Shown here piece by piece: positions 52,122 to 62,526 of a stretch of 64,000 nt of DNA. Under the pieces are notes generated by a model. The model made no database searches, was not told the origin of the DNA, and worked only from the letters and a program-made list of their open reading frames with translations. The stretch covers positions 868,001-932,000 of the forward strand of contig NZ_OY760905.1 of NCBI RefSeq assembly GCF_963664135.1, read 5' to 3'. The position numbers were made by a program, and so were the translations under genes. The first letter of the stretch is position 1, and each line of letters starts with the position of its first letter. Origin of the DNA: an uncultured Acetobacterium sp. (GTDB lineage Bacteria; Bacillota; Clostridia; Eubacteriales; Eubacteriaceae).

Positions 52122-53179
52122 TCAATACAACTCATGCGATGGATAAATCAGGCAACCATTCCCACCCTGACGCTTGACCTCATACATAGCAAAGTCAGCC
52201 TTATTAATCAGCATATCGGCATCGGTACCGTCTTCCGGGAAGAGACTGATACCAATGCTGGCACCAATTTTAATTTGGTTTTCTTTGAAACAAAAAGGTG
52301 GCTCTAACGCATCTAAAACAGAATGGGCAGTTTTGACAGAATCCCCGGAATCCTTCAGGTTCCGGTGAATAATGATAAACTCATCGCCGCCGATACGATT
52401 GATGGTATCGGTTGAATGAATAATATTTCGTAGTCGCAGTGCCACCATTTTAAGGATGTAATCCCCAGCTTCATGACCGTAACGATCATTGGCACTTTTA
52501 AAATAGTCCAGATCGATAAAAAGAATCGCAAATCTTTCATTCTGATCTTTAATCAGGTTTTCAAGATCTTCCAGCATTTTTCTGCGATTGAACAATCCGG
52601 TAAGGGTATCATAATAGATAAGGTGACGGATCTATTCTACGGCCAGTTGCCGTTCTTTTATTTCAAAAGTGAGTTTTGCATTGGTTTCTTGTAATTCCCG
52701 GGTATTCTTCTTTTGGATGGCTGCTATTTTGTTTCTTTCGGAAACATCATGCAAAAGGATCAGAATTCCCAAGATATCAGGTACTCCGAAACTAACTCAA
52801 AAGAAATGGACATCATCTTATATTTATTAATCGCATACCAGATACCTGCCATTCCAATTAAAAGCGTCACCACGCCATAAGGATACACTATAAATCCCAG
52901 TGAGAGCAAAACGTTATCGGTTAATAAGCCCAGACATACCGTAATCAGACTGGTTATTAAAATTATTTTTAACTGTTTTTTGACGCGGTTTTTATGTGAC
53001 CTTCTCATTTTGATAAATATGATAACCAGACTGATCAAAATAATAGAAGTATCATAAATCCTAACTACCGTTCCGATCGGGGTCAGTGGATATAAATTAT
53101 CTGCAAAGCCAATTGGCAATAAAACAGATACATAATACTGCAAATAAAAGTGTCTGAACTTTATCCCATTCCCAGATCA
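52122..53179 (-). pseudogene. Broken membrane diguanylate cyclase (7TM sensor, PAS lost, GGDEF)
   Basis: Pieces on the minus strand add up to a 7TM histidine-kinase-type sensor (PLTPIGTVVRIYDTSIILIS, then YAINKYKMMSISFELVSEY), a linker (DILGILILLHDVSERNKIAA) and a GGDEF domain (DTLTGLFNRRKMLED, RIGGDEF). A likely start (ATG 53179, GAGG site) is out of frame with the sensor. The frame shifts after SEYL, where a PAS domain is missing, and an in-frame TAG follows LAVE just before the GGDEF domain (about 52632-52634). The GGDEF part alone has an open frame of 157 codons with intact catalytic residues but no RxxD site; residual translation is possible but it would lack its sensor. Confidence 0.8.
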
Positions 53180-53471
53180 TTGTATCCTCTTTTTGTGTCT
53201 GTATTTCTTCAGTTTATTGTAAACTCTTTCGTCACTTTATGCAAATTTTATGTACAACTACCCTTCCCGGCAGCTGACACCTTAGAAATCAGTACTTTAG
53301 CATACATCCGCCCAAGTGAATTAACACGTTTAATTTACGAACATATCTGACTTATTATTAAATTATCCTATAAATCGTTTGTCCGCTGCTGTTCCGGGTA
53401 TACTAAAATTGATAGGCAACTCATGACTTACTTGAATTTGAAGAATAATTTGAGAAAGGATTTGCAGACAA
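53180..53471. other. Gap upstream of the giant gene
   Basis: Contains the left direct repeat (listed separately). Read on the minus strand this repeat encodes a worn ArsA C-terminus. To its right is AT-rich DNA with an AAAGGA 11 bp before the giant gene's GTG. I see no clear promoter. Confidence 0.4.
53204..53263. repeat. Left copy of ~60-bp degenerate direct repeat flanking the giant gene
   Basis: It shares TTCTTCAGTTTATTGTAA and TATGCAAATTTTAT, with similar bases between and after, with 62468-62526 in the same orientation. On the minus strand it reads G-stop-LYIKFA-stop, a decayed match to the GQLHIKFA-stop end of the intact ArsA gene. Confidence 0.7.
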
Positions 53472-56400
53472 GTGGATACGTATATACAAATAATAATGTC
53501 AGCCAGCGTACTGATTCTCGCTATTTTCTTATTTTTGTGGATTACTTTAAAACGATCGCAACGACCGCCCAAATTAAAATTAAAGGATGCCTTTTTGTCA
53601 TGCGATGAACTGGATCTATACAGGCGCGGCGATGCTGATTATCCCGGTTCATTAAAGAAGAAACTGATCAAGTCTCCGTTTAAGCGGATGAATAAAAATT
53701 TCAGGGTTATTCTCCGTACCTACCGTAGCCTCAATAATGAGGTACGCGCAAAATCTGCGGTTCCGCCAGCATCGGAGTGGCTGCTCGACAATTTTTATAT
53801 CATCGAAGAAGAGGTCCAACACATCCGCCGGGATTCAACCAAAAAAAGTTTTATGAGTCTGCCCATTCTCTGGTCGGGGAAGTTAGTGGGTCACTCGCGA
53901 ATCTACGGCGTGCTCTATGATCTTGTTAATAACACCAATGGTCTGATTGATGATAAAAAACTGACTGATCATCTCAAACACTACCAGACCCAGTGTGTCC
54001 TATTCAACCGCGAACTAATGTCCATCCCCCCCCTGATGACAATGGCGCTGCTAGAAAACATCAGAACGATCTGTGATACCATTGACGCCACCCAAACGGA
54101 GTGGCACGCCGCTGATGACGTATTTCATCAATGGCTGGATATTGGCGATCTGGATACAGAAAAAATAGTCGACCTGATCCAGGATAATCTGCACCAGATG
54201 AAAACTGTCAGTCCGACATTCATTGACCATTTATTTTATCATCTCAGACGCTCCGGACGAAGCTATGCCGGTATTTTACACGCTATGGATCAGGAACTGG
54301 AAAAACGCGGGCTGACCACAGAACAGATTATCCAGGAAGAACACAACACCCAATCGGTGATGGCACTGACCTTAGGTAATTATATCACAACACTGAGTTA
54401 TTTTCTGTCACTGGATTGGTCCGAACTCTTTGATTCAGTCAGCGTTGTCGAAAAAGTCCTGCGGCAGGATCCTGATTATACGTATCCGATGATGGACGCA
54501 GCCTCTCGGATCTACTATCGCGGCAAGGTGGAAGAACTGGCCGTTATCTGCGAAGTTTCTGAACTTCGCATTGCTGAGCTGGCCATAGCACTGGCCAAAC
54601 AAGCCAGCACAGTCGACGATGAAAGCTGTTCCCCCAATGCTAATCTGCCGGCGACATGCCATGTGGGTTACTACATCATTGGCAATGGCGTCCTTCAGCT
54701 GGAAAAATCGGTGGGTAAAACCAATGGCCATTCTCCCCAAAAACCGGGACTCTCGGTCAGAAAACCCGGCATGGTCTATATTGGATCAATCGGGCTGACC
54801 TCATCAGTTCTGATTGCTGCCACTTTGGGCTGTTCACTTTTGGTAACCGGCGCCGATCAGTGGTACCTGTTGCTACTGCTTTTTTTAGGGATTATCATTC
54901 CCTTTTCGGAAATTGCCATGGAGGTGGTCAACTGGATTGTTTGCCGAACCCTTAAACCGGCATTTTTTCCCCGCTTTGACCTTGAAGCCGGCATTCCTAA
55001 AAGTTTGAGCACGATTATTGCCATCCCCACCCTACTACCTGATGAAAAACGCGCCAGAGAACTTCTCCAAACGCTGGAAAACCACTATATCTCCAACCGT
55101 GAAGACAACCTATACTTTGTTCTAATCGGCGCTTTCAGCGATTCCAATCAGCCGCGAGTCGCCGATGAAGACCGCATTATTGAAACCACCTTAGCCGGAA
55201 TTCAGGAACTAAATCGACGCTACAGCAAATCATTCGGGGACCGCTTTTATTTTTTCCATCGCCGCAGTCAGTTCAGCCCCGAAAACAACCTGTGGTTCGG
55301 CTGGGAAAGAAAACGCGGGGCCCTGATTGAATTCAATGATCTGGTTTTGGGCTCGGATGACACCAGCTTTGTTCATGCCTCCGCCATTGCGCCGCCTTTT
55401 GCGGATGTGAAATACGTTATCACCCTGGACAACGATACGCTGCTGCCCATGGGGATGGCTAAAAAAATGATTGCCACCATGGCCCACCCGATGCAGCGAC
55501 CGGTCATCGACCCAAAACGGAATGTTGTCATTGCCGGCTTTGGTATTTTACAGCCTAGTATTGATGTTGAAAATGAGAGTGCCAACCGGTCCCTGTTTTC
55601 ACGGATTTTCACCGGGAAAGTTGGGATGGACTTTTATGCCAACGCTATTTCTGATGCCTATCAGGATCTTTTTGGTGAAGGCATCTTTGTCGGCAAGGGC
55701 ATTTATGATTTAAGAGTCTTTCAGCAGGTACTAAAAGATGCCGTTCCTGATAACACCATTCTCAGCCATGATCTTCTCGAAGGCTCATATCTGCGCACCG
55801 GTCTGGTCTCTGATCTAAAACTGATCGACTCCCATCCCCTTGGTTATAATTCCTATAAAAAAAGACTGCATCGGTGGGTCCGGGGCGATTGGCAGTTAAT
55901 CAAATTACTAAACCGGACGGTGAAAAACCGCGAAGGTAAAAGAATCCCCAATCCGCTGTCTTGGCTGTCGCGCTGGAAAATTTTTGATAACCTGAGAAGA
56001 AGCCTGCTGGCACCGGCGCTGATGTTCTTTACTTTTTTAAGTTTCACGATCCTGCCATTGAGTCTTTACCTCTGGCTTGGTGTCTTTCTGATCACCCTGT
56101 TGACGCCATTGATCATGACCGGGATTGGCTATATCACAGCCATCGGACTTAAAACCGGACGAATCAGACATTATACCCCGATCATACGAGGACTGAAAGC
56201 CGTCTTTCTGCAATTTCTGCTGACCTTGGTTTTTTTCGCCGATCATGCCTGGCAGATGATTCATGCCATTTCCGTCACCCTGGTACGGGTGTTCATTACC
56301 CAAAAAAACCTGCTGCTCTGGGTCACCTCGGATGATCTTGAAAAGTTTCAGAATAACTCGTTAACCAGCTATGTCTTGAGCCTGAAATCATCTCTTTTTC

Positions 56401-59400
56401 AGGCCGCCTTACTGGTTCTGCTGACCCTGATCTGCCGACCTGAATCCATCGGCCTGGCCATCATTTTTGCGTTGGTCTGGGCAGCCGCCCCGGTGATCGC
56501 TTTTGAGGTCAGCAAAGATAGGCGTCACGCAGCGGCTGCTCTGCCCGAAAAAGATATTTATGAGCTAAAACGCATCGCCCGAAAAACCTGGCGTTACTTT
56601 GAAGAATTCACCAATAACCGGGGCAATTTTCTGCCGCCGGACAACTACCAGGAAGATCCTCCCAAAGGCATTGCTTACCGGACCTCGCCAACTAATATTG
56701 GACTGGGACTGCTGGCCATCTTAACGGCTAGGGATTTTGGCTATATTGGCACCCATCGGATGATCGATCTGCTCGAAAGAACCATTGGCACTATGGAGTC
56801 GCTGGAAAAATGGCATGGCCATTTGTATAATTGGTACCAGATCAAAACGCTCAAACCGCTGCGGCCAACCTATGTGTCAACCGTCGACAGTGGCAATCTG
56901 CTCTGTTATCTAACAACCCTGAAACAAGGACTGACAGAATATCTGCATCAGCCCGTTGTCGATGCGTCATTCTTTAGCGGCATCAAAGACACCTTGAACT
57001 GTGCCGAAAAAAAAGGCTATCGAACCTATGAGCAGATTTTTTCCAAAGAACTGCTCAGACCGGATCAGACTGTGGATCTGTTTCAATGGAATGCCTCCTT
57101 AAATGAACTAATCGCGGGAAAAGGACTGGAGGATATCGAAGCAAACGACTGGCGCTTTAAAATTGAAAAAATGCTGTGGATGTATAAAAAAGAGCTAACC
57201 AAATGGATGCCGTGGATTGAGCTGTTTAATGTCATTCCCCCGGAATTGTATGAAAATGACCAGGACGGTTCCATTGCCCATCAAATCGCCGCCGCCACAG
57301 CAACACTTAACCAGAGCTATACCCTTTGGGATCTGCCCGGAATTTACAAAGGCGTTGTCAAGTCGATGGCTGAATTGGCCGACATCCTACCCTGTGAGGA
57401 TACTGAAACCCGGAAAACAGTCGATGCCTGGTTTGAAAAACTTGATGCTGAACTTAAAAAAGCAGTCAGATCCATTAATCTCTTTAAAAAAAGGTACAAA
57501 CTCCTGATCAAACGAATTGATGATTTATCCAATGCCATGGACTTTACGCCCCTGTATGACAAGAAAAAAGATTTATTCAGCATCGGCTTTAACGTTGATG
57601 ACATGAAACTGAGCAACTCCTATTATGACCTGCTGGCTTCGGAATCCCGTCAGGTCAGCTATATCTGCATTGCCAAAGGCATGGTCCCGGCGCTTCACTG
57701 GTATAAACTAAACCGCGCCCTGACCAGTGTGGATCGCCACGTCGGTCTGATTTCCTGGACCGGTACCATGTTTGAATATTTAATGCCGCTGCTGGTATTA
57801 AAAAACTATCCCAATACTTTATGGAATGAAACCTATTCCTTTGTCCTTGAGAGTCAAAAAATATATGGCCGACGACTGCGTATTCCCTGGGGAATTTCAG
57901 AATCGGGGTATAATTTAGTTGACAAAGACAATGATTATCAATACCGGGCTTTCGGAGTGCCATGGCTGGGCCTGAAACGCGGACTGGTCGAAGATTCGGT
58001 GGTTGCTCCCTATGCGACCTTTCTGGCGCTGCTGGTAAATCCAAAAGAAGCGCTAAAAAATATCCGCCATTTAAAAGCCGAGGGAATGGAAGGCGCCTAT
58101 GGTTACTATGAGGCTGCTGATTATACCCCGGAACGGTTGCCCTTTCAGACCAAGCGGACCATTGTAAAAAGCTTCATGGCCCATCATCAGGGAATGAGTC
58201 TGATGGCGCTTAACAATACCCTCCACAGCAATATCATGCAAAACCGCTTTCATGCCGATCCCGAAATGCATGCTGCCCGGCTACTGCTTCAGGAAAAGGT
58301 ATCGACCAATTTAATTTTTACAAAGTCGACCAAGGAAAAGGTGGAAAAGACCCGCGGCATCATGGCTGTAAAAAGAAATACCTACCGGGTTTTCAAGCAG
58401 CCAAACCCCAAACTGCCAAAGGCACATATTCTTTCAAATGGTAATTATTCGGTACTGATCACGGATCGCGGCACCGGCTACAGCAAGAGCAAGATTGCCT
58501 CGATTACGCGTTGGCGGGAAGACAGTACCCTGGATCCCTACGGAACCTTTTTTTACCTACGCAACACCGAAACCAACCAGGTCTGGTCTGCCACCTATGC
58601 CCCGTTGAACCAAATGCCCGATGATTACGAGGTTGTTTTCACCTCCGATAAGGCCATGTATAACCGTCATGACGATATGATCGAAACCAAAACCGAAGTC
58701 GTGGTAGCCTCAGATGATAATGTCGAAATTCGCCGGATCTCCCTAAAAAACCGCGGCGATAAAACCTGCACCATTGAACTTACCAGCTATCTGGAAGCAG
58801 TCCTGGCCGATCAGCGTTCGGATGTCGCCCATCCGGCTTTCAGCAACCTTTTTGTTGAAACCAGTTATCAGAAAAGCCGCAAGTGTATCATTGCCAACCG
58901 GCGCCCCCGGTCCGAAAATGAAGAACTGATGTGGATGGCCAATGCCGTTGTTCATAAATGTGACATCATCGGCGATATTCAATATGAGACGGATCGGCTG
59001 AAATTTCTGGGCCGCGGCAATAATCCGCACAGTATCCCCATTGATCACTTGGAAAAACCCCTGAGCAATACCATCGGTCCGGTTTTGGACCCGGTGATGA
59101 GCCTACGGCTGCGTTTCCGCATCGAACCCAATAAGCTAGTGCAATTTTCATTTTTGACGGCCGTCAGCGACAATCGCGAAAACCTGCTGGATCAGATCGA
59201 TCGGCATGCCACTTTTGAGGCAGTAGAACAAACCTTCTTTCTTGCCGTGACCCGCGGTCAGGTGGAATCAGAATACCTGGATATGGATACAACCGAAATT
59301 GAACTTTACCAGAATCTGATTTCGGATATCATTTTTATCAGTCCGCTGCGCCGAAATAAACAGGAACTGATCCTGAAAAACACCAAGGGTCAGTCAGCCC

Positions 59401-62249
59401 TGTGGAAATATGGTATTTCCGGAGATCTCCCGATCGTTTTTCTGGCAATTAACCAAACCAATCAGATGGGTATCCTGTATGAGATCCTCCGCGCCCATGA
59501 TTACTGGCGGACTATGGATCTGCGCGTTGATCTGGTCATTCTGACCGATGAAGAATATAATTATTCACTGCCCCTCCATCAGCTGATCATCGATTATGTG
59601 CTGGCCAGTCAGTCCGATGATGCCGTTCATCGCACCGGGGATGTCTTTATTCTGGACAAAAACAAGCTATCCCCGGATGATCTCTACCTGTTTTACGGCA
59701 TTTCCCGGATTATCCTATCCGGTGACGCTGGCACCCTAGCCGAACAGACCCAAACCATTAAGAACGAGCCGCCGCTGCCCCGAAAAATATTTTCAAAAAC
59801 AGAGCGCGCGTTTCCCATTATGCCAGCGGCGCTGCCCGACCTTTTATACGAAAATGGGTTGGGCGGATTTAATCGTCGGGGCAACGAATATCTGATTCAC
59901 CTGGATCCGGGTGATGTGACCCCCGCGCCCTGGATCAACGTTATTGCCAATCCCCAGTTTGGCTTTACGGTTTCCGAATCCGGCTCCGGCTATGTCTGGT
60001 CGAAAAACAGCCGCGAAAATAAAATCACCCCCTGGTCCAACGATGCTGTTTCTGACCCGCCCGGGGAAATTATCTATCTTCAGGATGATCAGACCGGCGC
60101 TTTATGGACTGCCACCGCCCTGCCCATCCGCGAAGATTCACCTTACCGCGCCACCCATGGATTTGGCTACTCCTGTTTTGAACACAGCAGCCATGGCATT
60201 GCCCAGCAGCTCACCATGCATGTGCCGGTGCACGACCCGGTGAAACTGAGCATTCTCAGCCTGAAAAACCAGATGCCTGAACCGCGGGAATTAACGCTGA
60301 CCTATTATCTGCGCCCGGTTTTAGGCGTCAGCGATCAGGTCACCGCCATCCATCTCCGATCAAGTCTTGAAAATTCACAGACCCTGGTGATCAGAAATCC
60401 GTTTAATGAGGAGTTTCCCGAGGACCTTTGCTTTATGGACTCGTCACTGCCGGTGAGTTCCTTCACCGGCGACCGCAAAACATTTTTTGGCAAAGGCCAT
60501 CTCGGTGCACCCGCAGCCTTGTGCCGGGAAGCACTTTCCGGGCTGTTGGGGATCGGCTATGATCCTTGCGGTGCCATTCAGGTAAAGGTTACCCTTGAGG
60601 CTAATGCTGAGGAAGAGATCGTTTTTGTACTCGGTATGGCTGACTCTTATGAGGAGCTTAAGCGACTCACCGCAATCTACACAAATCCCGAAAAGGCCCA
60701 AGCCTCCCTAGCCGAGGCCAAGGCATTCTGGCAGGAAAAAATGGCGGTAATAACCGTTACAACCCCCGCTCCGGCCATGAACCTGCTGTTAAACGGCTGG
60801 CTTCAGTATCAGGTCATTGCCTGCCGGCTGTGGGCCCGATCGGCATTTTATCAGTCTGGCGGTGCTTTCGGCTTCAGAGACCAATTACAGGATTGTTTGG
60901 CAATTGCCTCGATGTGGCCGGAACTGTCCCGAAAACAAATTCTGCTTCACGCCAGCCATCAGTATCCCGAAGGTGATGTTCAGCATTGGTGGCATGAGCC
61001 CCAAGGCAAAGGAACCCGAACCCATTTTTCCGATGACCGGTTATGGCTGCCCTATGTGACCGCCGAATACATCCGCATCACCGGCGACATTGGGATCCTA
61101 AACGAAACAATCGGCTTTCTTGATGAGCCCTTATTGACCGAATATGAGGATGAACGCTATGGGTCGCCGCGGCTATCAACTGCCAGATCCTCCCTCTACG
61201 ACCATTGCCTGCGGGCGCTTGACATTTCCTTAAAATTCGGCGCTCATGGCCTGCCGCTGATGGGCTCCGGCGATTGGAACGACGGCATGAATACGGTTGG
61301 CAATAAAGGGCTGGGCGAAAGTGTCTGGCTGGGGTGGTTTTTACTGTCCACCCTGGAAAGCTTTGCTCCACTTTGCCAAAAAATGGATGAGCCGCAAAAA
61401 GCATCCAACTATTTGCTGATCCGCGAGAAGATCCGCGTCGCCATTGAAAAAAATGCCTGGGATGGCAGCTGGTACCGCCGCGCCTATTTTGATAACGGCC
61501 AGGCTCTGGGTTCGATGAAAAATGATGAATGTAAAATCGATTCCCTGGCCCAAAGCTGGTCGATTATCTCCGGTGCCGGCAATAAAGCCCGTTCGTTAAG
61601 CGCCATGCAAGCCGTCGAAACATTTCTGATCTCCCGGGAAGAAGGACTGATCAAGCTGCTGACCCCGCCCTTTGATCAGTCAGACCTGGAACCGGGTTAT
61701 ATCAAGGGATACATTCCGGGCGTCCGGGAAAACGGCGGCCAGTATACCCATGCCGCGGCCTGGGTGATTATTGCATATGCCAAACTGGGCGATGGCAACA
61801 AAGCCTTTGAACTCTTTGAGCTCGTCAATCCGGTGAACCACACCACTAACCGCGCCGATTGCAACCGCTATAAGGTGGAGCCCTATGTGCTGGCCGCCGA
61901 TGTCTATTCGACTCACCCCCACACTGGCCGGGGCGGTTGGACATGGTACACCGGCGCCGCCGGCTGGATCTACCGGGCCGGGCTGGAGTCCATTCTGGGC
62001 TTCAAAAAGAACGGCAATACCATCAGTTTTGATCCCTGCATTCCCGCCGACTGGCCAGCATACCAGTTAACCTATCAACACCAGCACACCCGCTATGAAA
62101 TCACCGTAAAAAACCCCACTGGCGTAACCAATGGGGTTGTGGAAATTCGTGTCGATGGTCAAACAGTAGCCGATAATTTGCTTCATCTGGATGATGACGG
62201 CGGCACCCATACCGTTGACGCGACTATTTTGCCAGTCAATCTGGGCTAA
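53472..62249 (+). CDS. Cyclic beta-1,2-glucan synthase-like protein (GT84 + glucoamylase-like + GH94)
   Basis: A 2925-residue membrane protein of the NdvB/Cgs type. Order: an N-terminal span (about 8-25), a helical region, membrane spans (about 437-495), a glycosyltransferase domain (about 515-810) with TLDNDTLLP (near 653), LSHDLLEG and HRWVRGDWQL (near 800), more spans (about 850-1010), a glucoamylase-like domain (about 1030-1590; YRTSPTNIGLGLL near 1068, HHQGMSLMALNN near 1569), then carbohydrate-binding and GH94 phosphorylase-like parts (GLGGFNRRGNEY near 2126, FRDQLQDCLAI near 2468, GSGDWNDGMNTVG near 2597). In proteobacteria such enzymes make and trim beta-1,2-glucan from UDP-glucose. 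The start is GTG at 53472 with AAAGGA 11 bp upstream, slightly long. It stands alone; the product in this organism is inferred. Confidence 0.88.
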   Translation: MDTYIQIIMSASVLILAIFLFLWITLKRSQRPPKLKLKDAFLSCDELDLYRRGDADYPGSLKKKLIKSPFKRMNKNFRVILRTYRSLNNEVRAKSAVPPASEWLLDNFYIIEEEVQHIRRDSTKKSFMSLPILWSGKLVGHSRIYGVLYDLVNNTNGLIDDKKLTDHLKHYQTQCVLFNRELMSIPPLMTMALLENIRTICDTIDATQTEWHAADDVFHQWLDIGDLDTEKIVDLIQDNLHQMKTVSPTFIDHLFYHLRRSGRSYAGILHAMDQELEKRGLTTEQIIQEEHNTQSVMALTLGNYITTLSYFLSLDWSELFDSVSVVEKVLRQDPDYTYPMMDAASRIYYRGKVEELAVICEVSELRIAELAIALAKQASTVDDESCSPNANLPATCHVGYYIIGNGVLQLEKSVGKTNGHSPQKPGLSVRKPGMVYIGSIGLTSSVLIAATLGCSLLVTGADQWYLLLLLFLGIIIPFSEIAMEVVNWIVCRTLKPAFFPRFDLEAGIPKSLSTIIAIPTLLPDEKRARELLQTLENHYISNREDNLYFVLIGAFSDSNQPRVADEDRIIETTLAGIQELNRRYSKSFGDRFYFFHRRSQFSPENNLWFGWERKRGALIEFNDLVLGSDDTSFVHASAIAPPFADVKYVITLDNDTLLPMGMAKKMIATMAHPMQRPVIDPKRNVVIAGFGILQPSIDVENESANRSLFSRIFTGKVGMDFYANAISDAYQDLFGEGIFVGKGIYDLRVFQQVLKDAVPDNTILSHDLLEGSYLRTGLVSDLKLIDSHPLGYNSYKKRLHRWVRGDWQLIKLLNRTVKNREGKRIPNPLSWLSRWKIFDNLRRSLLAPALMFFTFLSFTILPLSLYLWLGVFLITLLTPLIMTGIGYITAIGLKTGRIRHYTPIIRGLKAVFLQFLLTLVFFADHAWQMIHAISVTLVRVFITQKNLLLWVTSDDLEKFQNNSLTSYVLSLKSSLFQAALLVLLTLICRPESIGLAIIFALVWAAAPVIAFEVSKDRRHAAAALPEKDIYELKRIARKTWRYFEEFTNNRGNFLPPDNYQEDPPKGIAYRTSPTNIGLGLLAILTARDFGYIGTHRMIDLLERTIGTMESLEKWHGHLYNWYQIKTLKPLRPTYVSTVDSGNLLCYLTTLKQGLTEYLHQPVVDASFFSGIKDTLNCAEKKGYRTYEQIFSKELLRPDQTVDLFQWNASLNELIAGKGLEDIEANDWRFKIEKMLWMYKKELTKWMPWIELFNVIPPELYENDQDGSIAHQIAAATATLNQSYTLWDLPGIYKGVVKSMAELADILPCEDTETRKTVDAWFEKLDAELKKAVRSINLFKKRYKLLIKRIDDLSNAMDFTPLYDKKKDLFSIGFNVDDMKLSNSYYDLLASESRQVSYICIAKGMVPALHWYKLNRALTSVDRHVGLISWTGTMFEYLMPLLVLKNYPNTLWNETYSFVLESQKIYGRRLRIPWGISESGYNLVDKDNDYQYRAFGVPWLGLKRGLVEDSVVAPYATFLALLVNPKEALKNIRHLKAEGMEGAYGYYEAADYTPERLPFQTKRTIVKSFMAHHQGMSLMALNNTLHSNIMQNRFHADPEMHAARLLLQEKVSTNLIFTKSTKEKVEKTRGIMAVKRNTYRVFKQPNPKLPKAHILSNGNYSVLITDRGTGYSKSKIASITRWREDSTLDPYGTFFYLRNTETNQVWSATYAPLNQMPDDYEVVFTSDKAMYNRHDDMIETKTEVVVASDDNVEIRRISLKNRGDKTCTIELTSYLEAVLADQRSDVAHPAFSNLFVETSYQKSRKCIIANRRPRSENEELMWMANAVVHKCDIIGDIQYETDRLKFLGRGNNPHSIPIDHLEKPLSNTIGPVLDPVMSLRLRFRIEPNKLVQFSFLTAVSDNRENLLDQIDRHATFEAVEQTFFLAVTRGQVESEYLDMDTTEIELYQNLISDIIFISPLRRNKQELILKNTKGQSALWKYGISGDLPIVFLAINQTNQMGILYEILRAHDYWRTMDLRVDLVILTDEEYNYSLPLHQLIIDYVLASQSDDAVHRTGDVFILDKNKLSPDDLYLFYGISRIILSGDAGTLAEQTQTIKNEPPLPRKIFSKTERAFPIMPAALPDLLYENGLGGFNRRGNEYLIHLDPGDVTPAPWINVIANPQFGFTVSESGSGYVWSKNSRENKITPWSNDAVSDPPGEIIYLQDDQTGALWTATALPIREDSPYRATHGFGYSCFEHSSHGIAQQLTMHVPVHDPVKLSILSLKNQMPEPRELTLTYYLRPVLGVSDQVTAIHLRSSLENSQTLVIRNPFNEEFPEDLCFMDSSLPVSSFTGDRKTFFGKGHLGAPAALCREALSGLLGIGYDPCGAIQVKVTLEANAEEEIVFVLGMADSYEELKRLTAIYTNPEKAQASLAEAKAFWQEKMAVITVTTPAPAMNLLLNGWLQYQVIACRLWARSAFYQSGGAFGFRDQLQDCLAIASMWPELSRKQILLHASHQYPEGDVQHWWHEPQGKGTRTHFSDDRLWLPYVTAEYIRITGDIGILNETIGFLDEPLLTEYEDERYGSPRLSTARSSLYDHCLRALDISLKFGAHGLPLMGSGDWNDGMNTVGNKGLGESVWLGWFLLSTLESFAPLCQKMDEPQKASNYLLIREKIRVAIEKNAWDGSWYRRAYFDNGQALGSMKNDECKIDSLAQSWSIISGAGNKARSLSAMQAVETFLISREEGLIKLLTPPFDQSDLEPGYIKGYIPGVRENGGQYTHAAAWVIIAYAKLGDGNKAFELFELVNPVNHTTNRADCNRYKVEPYVLAADVYSTHPHTGRGGWTWYTGAAGWIYRAGLESILGFKKNGNTISFDPCIPADWPAYQLTYQHQHTRYEITVKNPTGVTNGVVEIRVDGQTVADNLLHLDDDGGTHTVDATILPVNLG

Positions 62250-62376
62250 ATGCATCGCATCTTTATCCGGCTTCCCCCTGACCAGGAAAATTTTCCTTGA
62301 AAAAGCATCTTTAGCGGCTGAGGGTTATTGATTTCAATTGAGATCAGCCCTTAGCTTTTAGCCGGTAATCAGATCA

Positions 62377-62500
62377 TCAGATCCCATCGAGACTTAATAA
62401 TTTCAGCAGCTGTTCATTGTCTGGCGCGGTGATCCCCAGATCATGGAATCCCTGATTTTGCCAGTAATTCTTCAGTTTATTGTAACCTTTTACCCCGCCT
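62377..62500 (-). other. Possible C-terminal gene remnant next to ArsA
   Basis: A frame shifted relative to ArsA reads YNKLKNYWQNQGFHDLGITA, then PDNEQLLKLLSLDGI and a stop at 62377-62379. It has protein-like composition but no start codon or ribosome site. The same YNKLK start appears beside the left direct repeat. It may be debris of a gene that once followed arsA. Confidence 0.3.
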
Positions 62501-62526
62501 ATGCAAATTTTATATGTAACTGCCCT
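62468..62526. repeat. Right copy of ~60-bp degenerate direct repeat flanking the giant gene
   Basis: Matches 53204-53263 in the same orientation. It covers the last codons of the intact ArsA gene and its immediate 3' flank. Confidence 0.7.
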
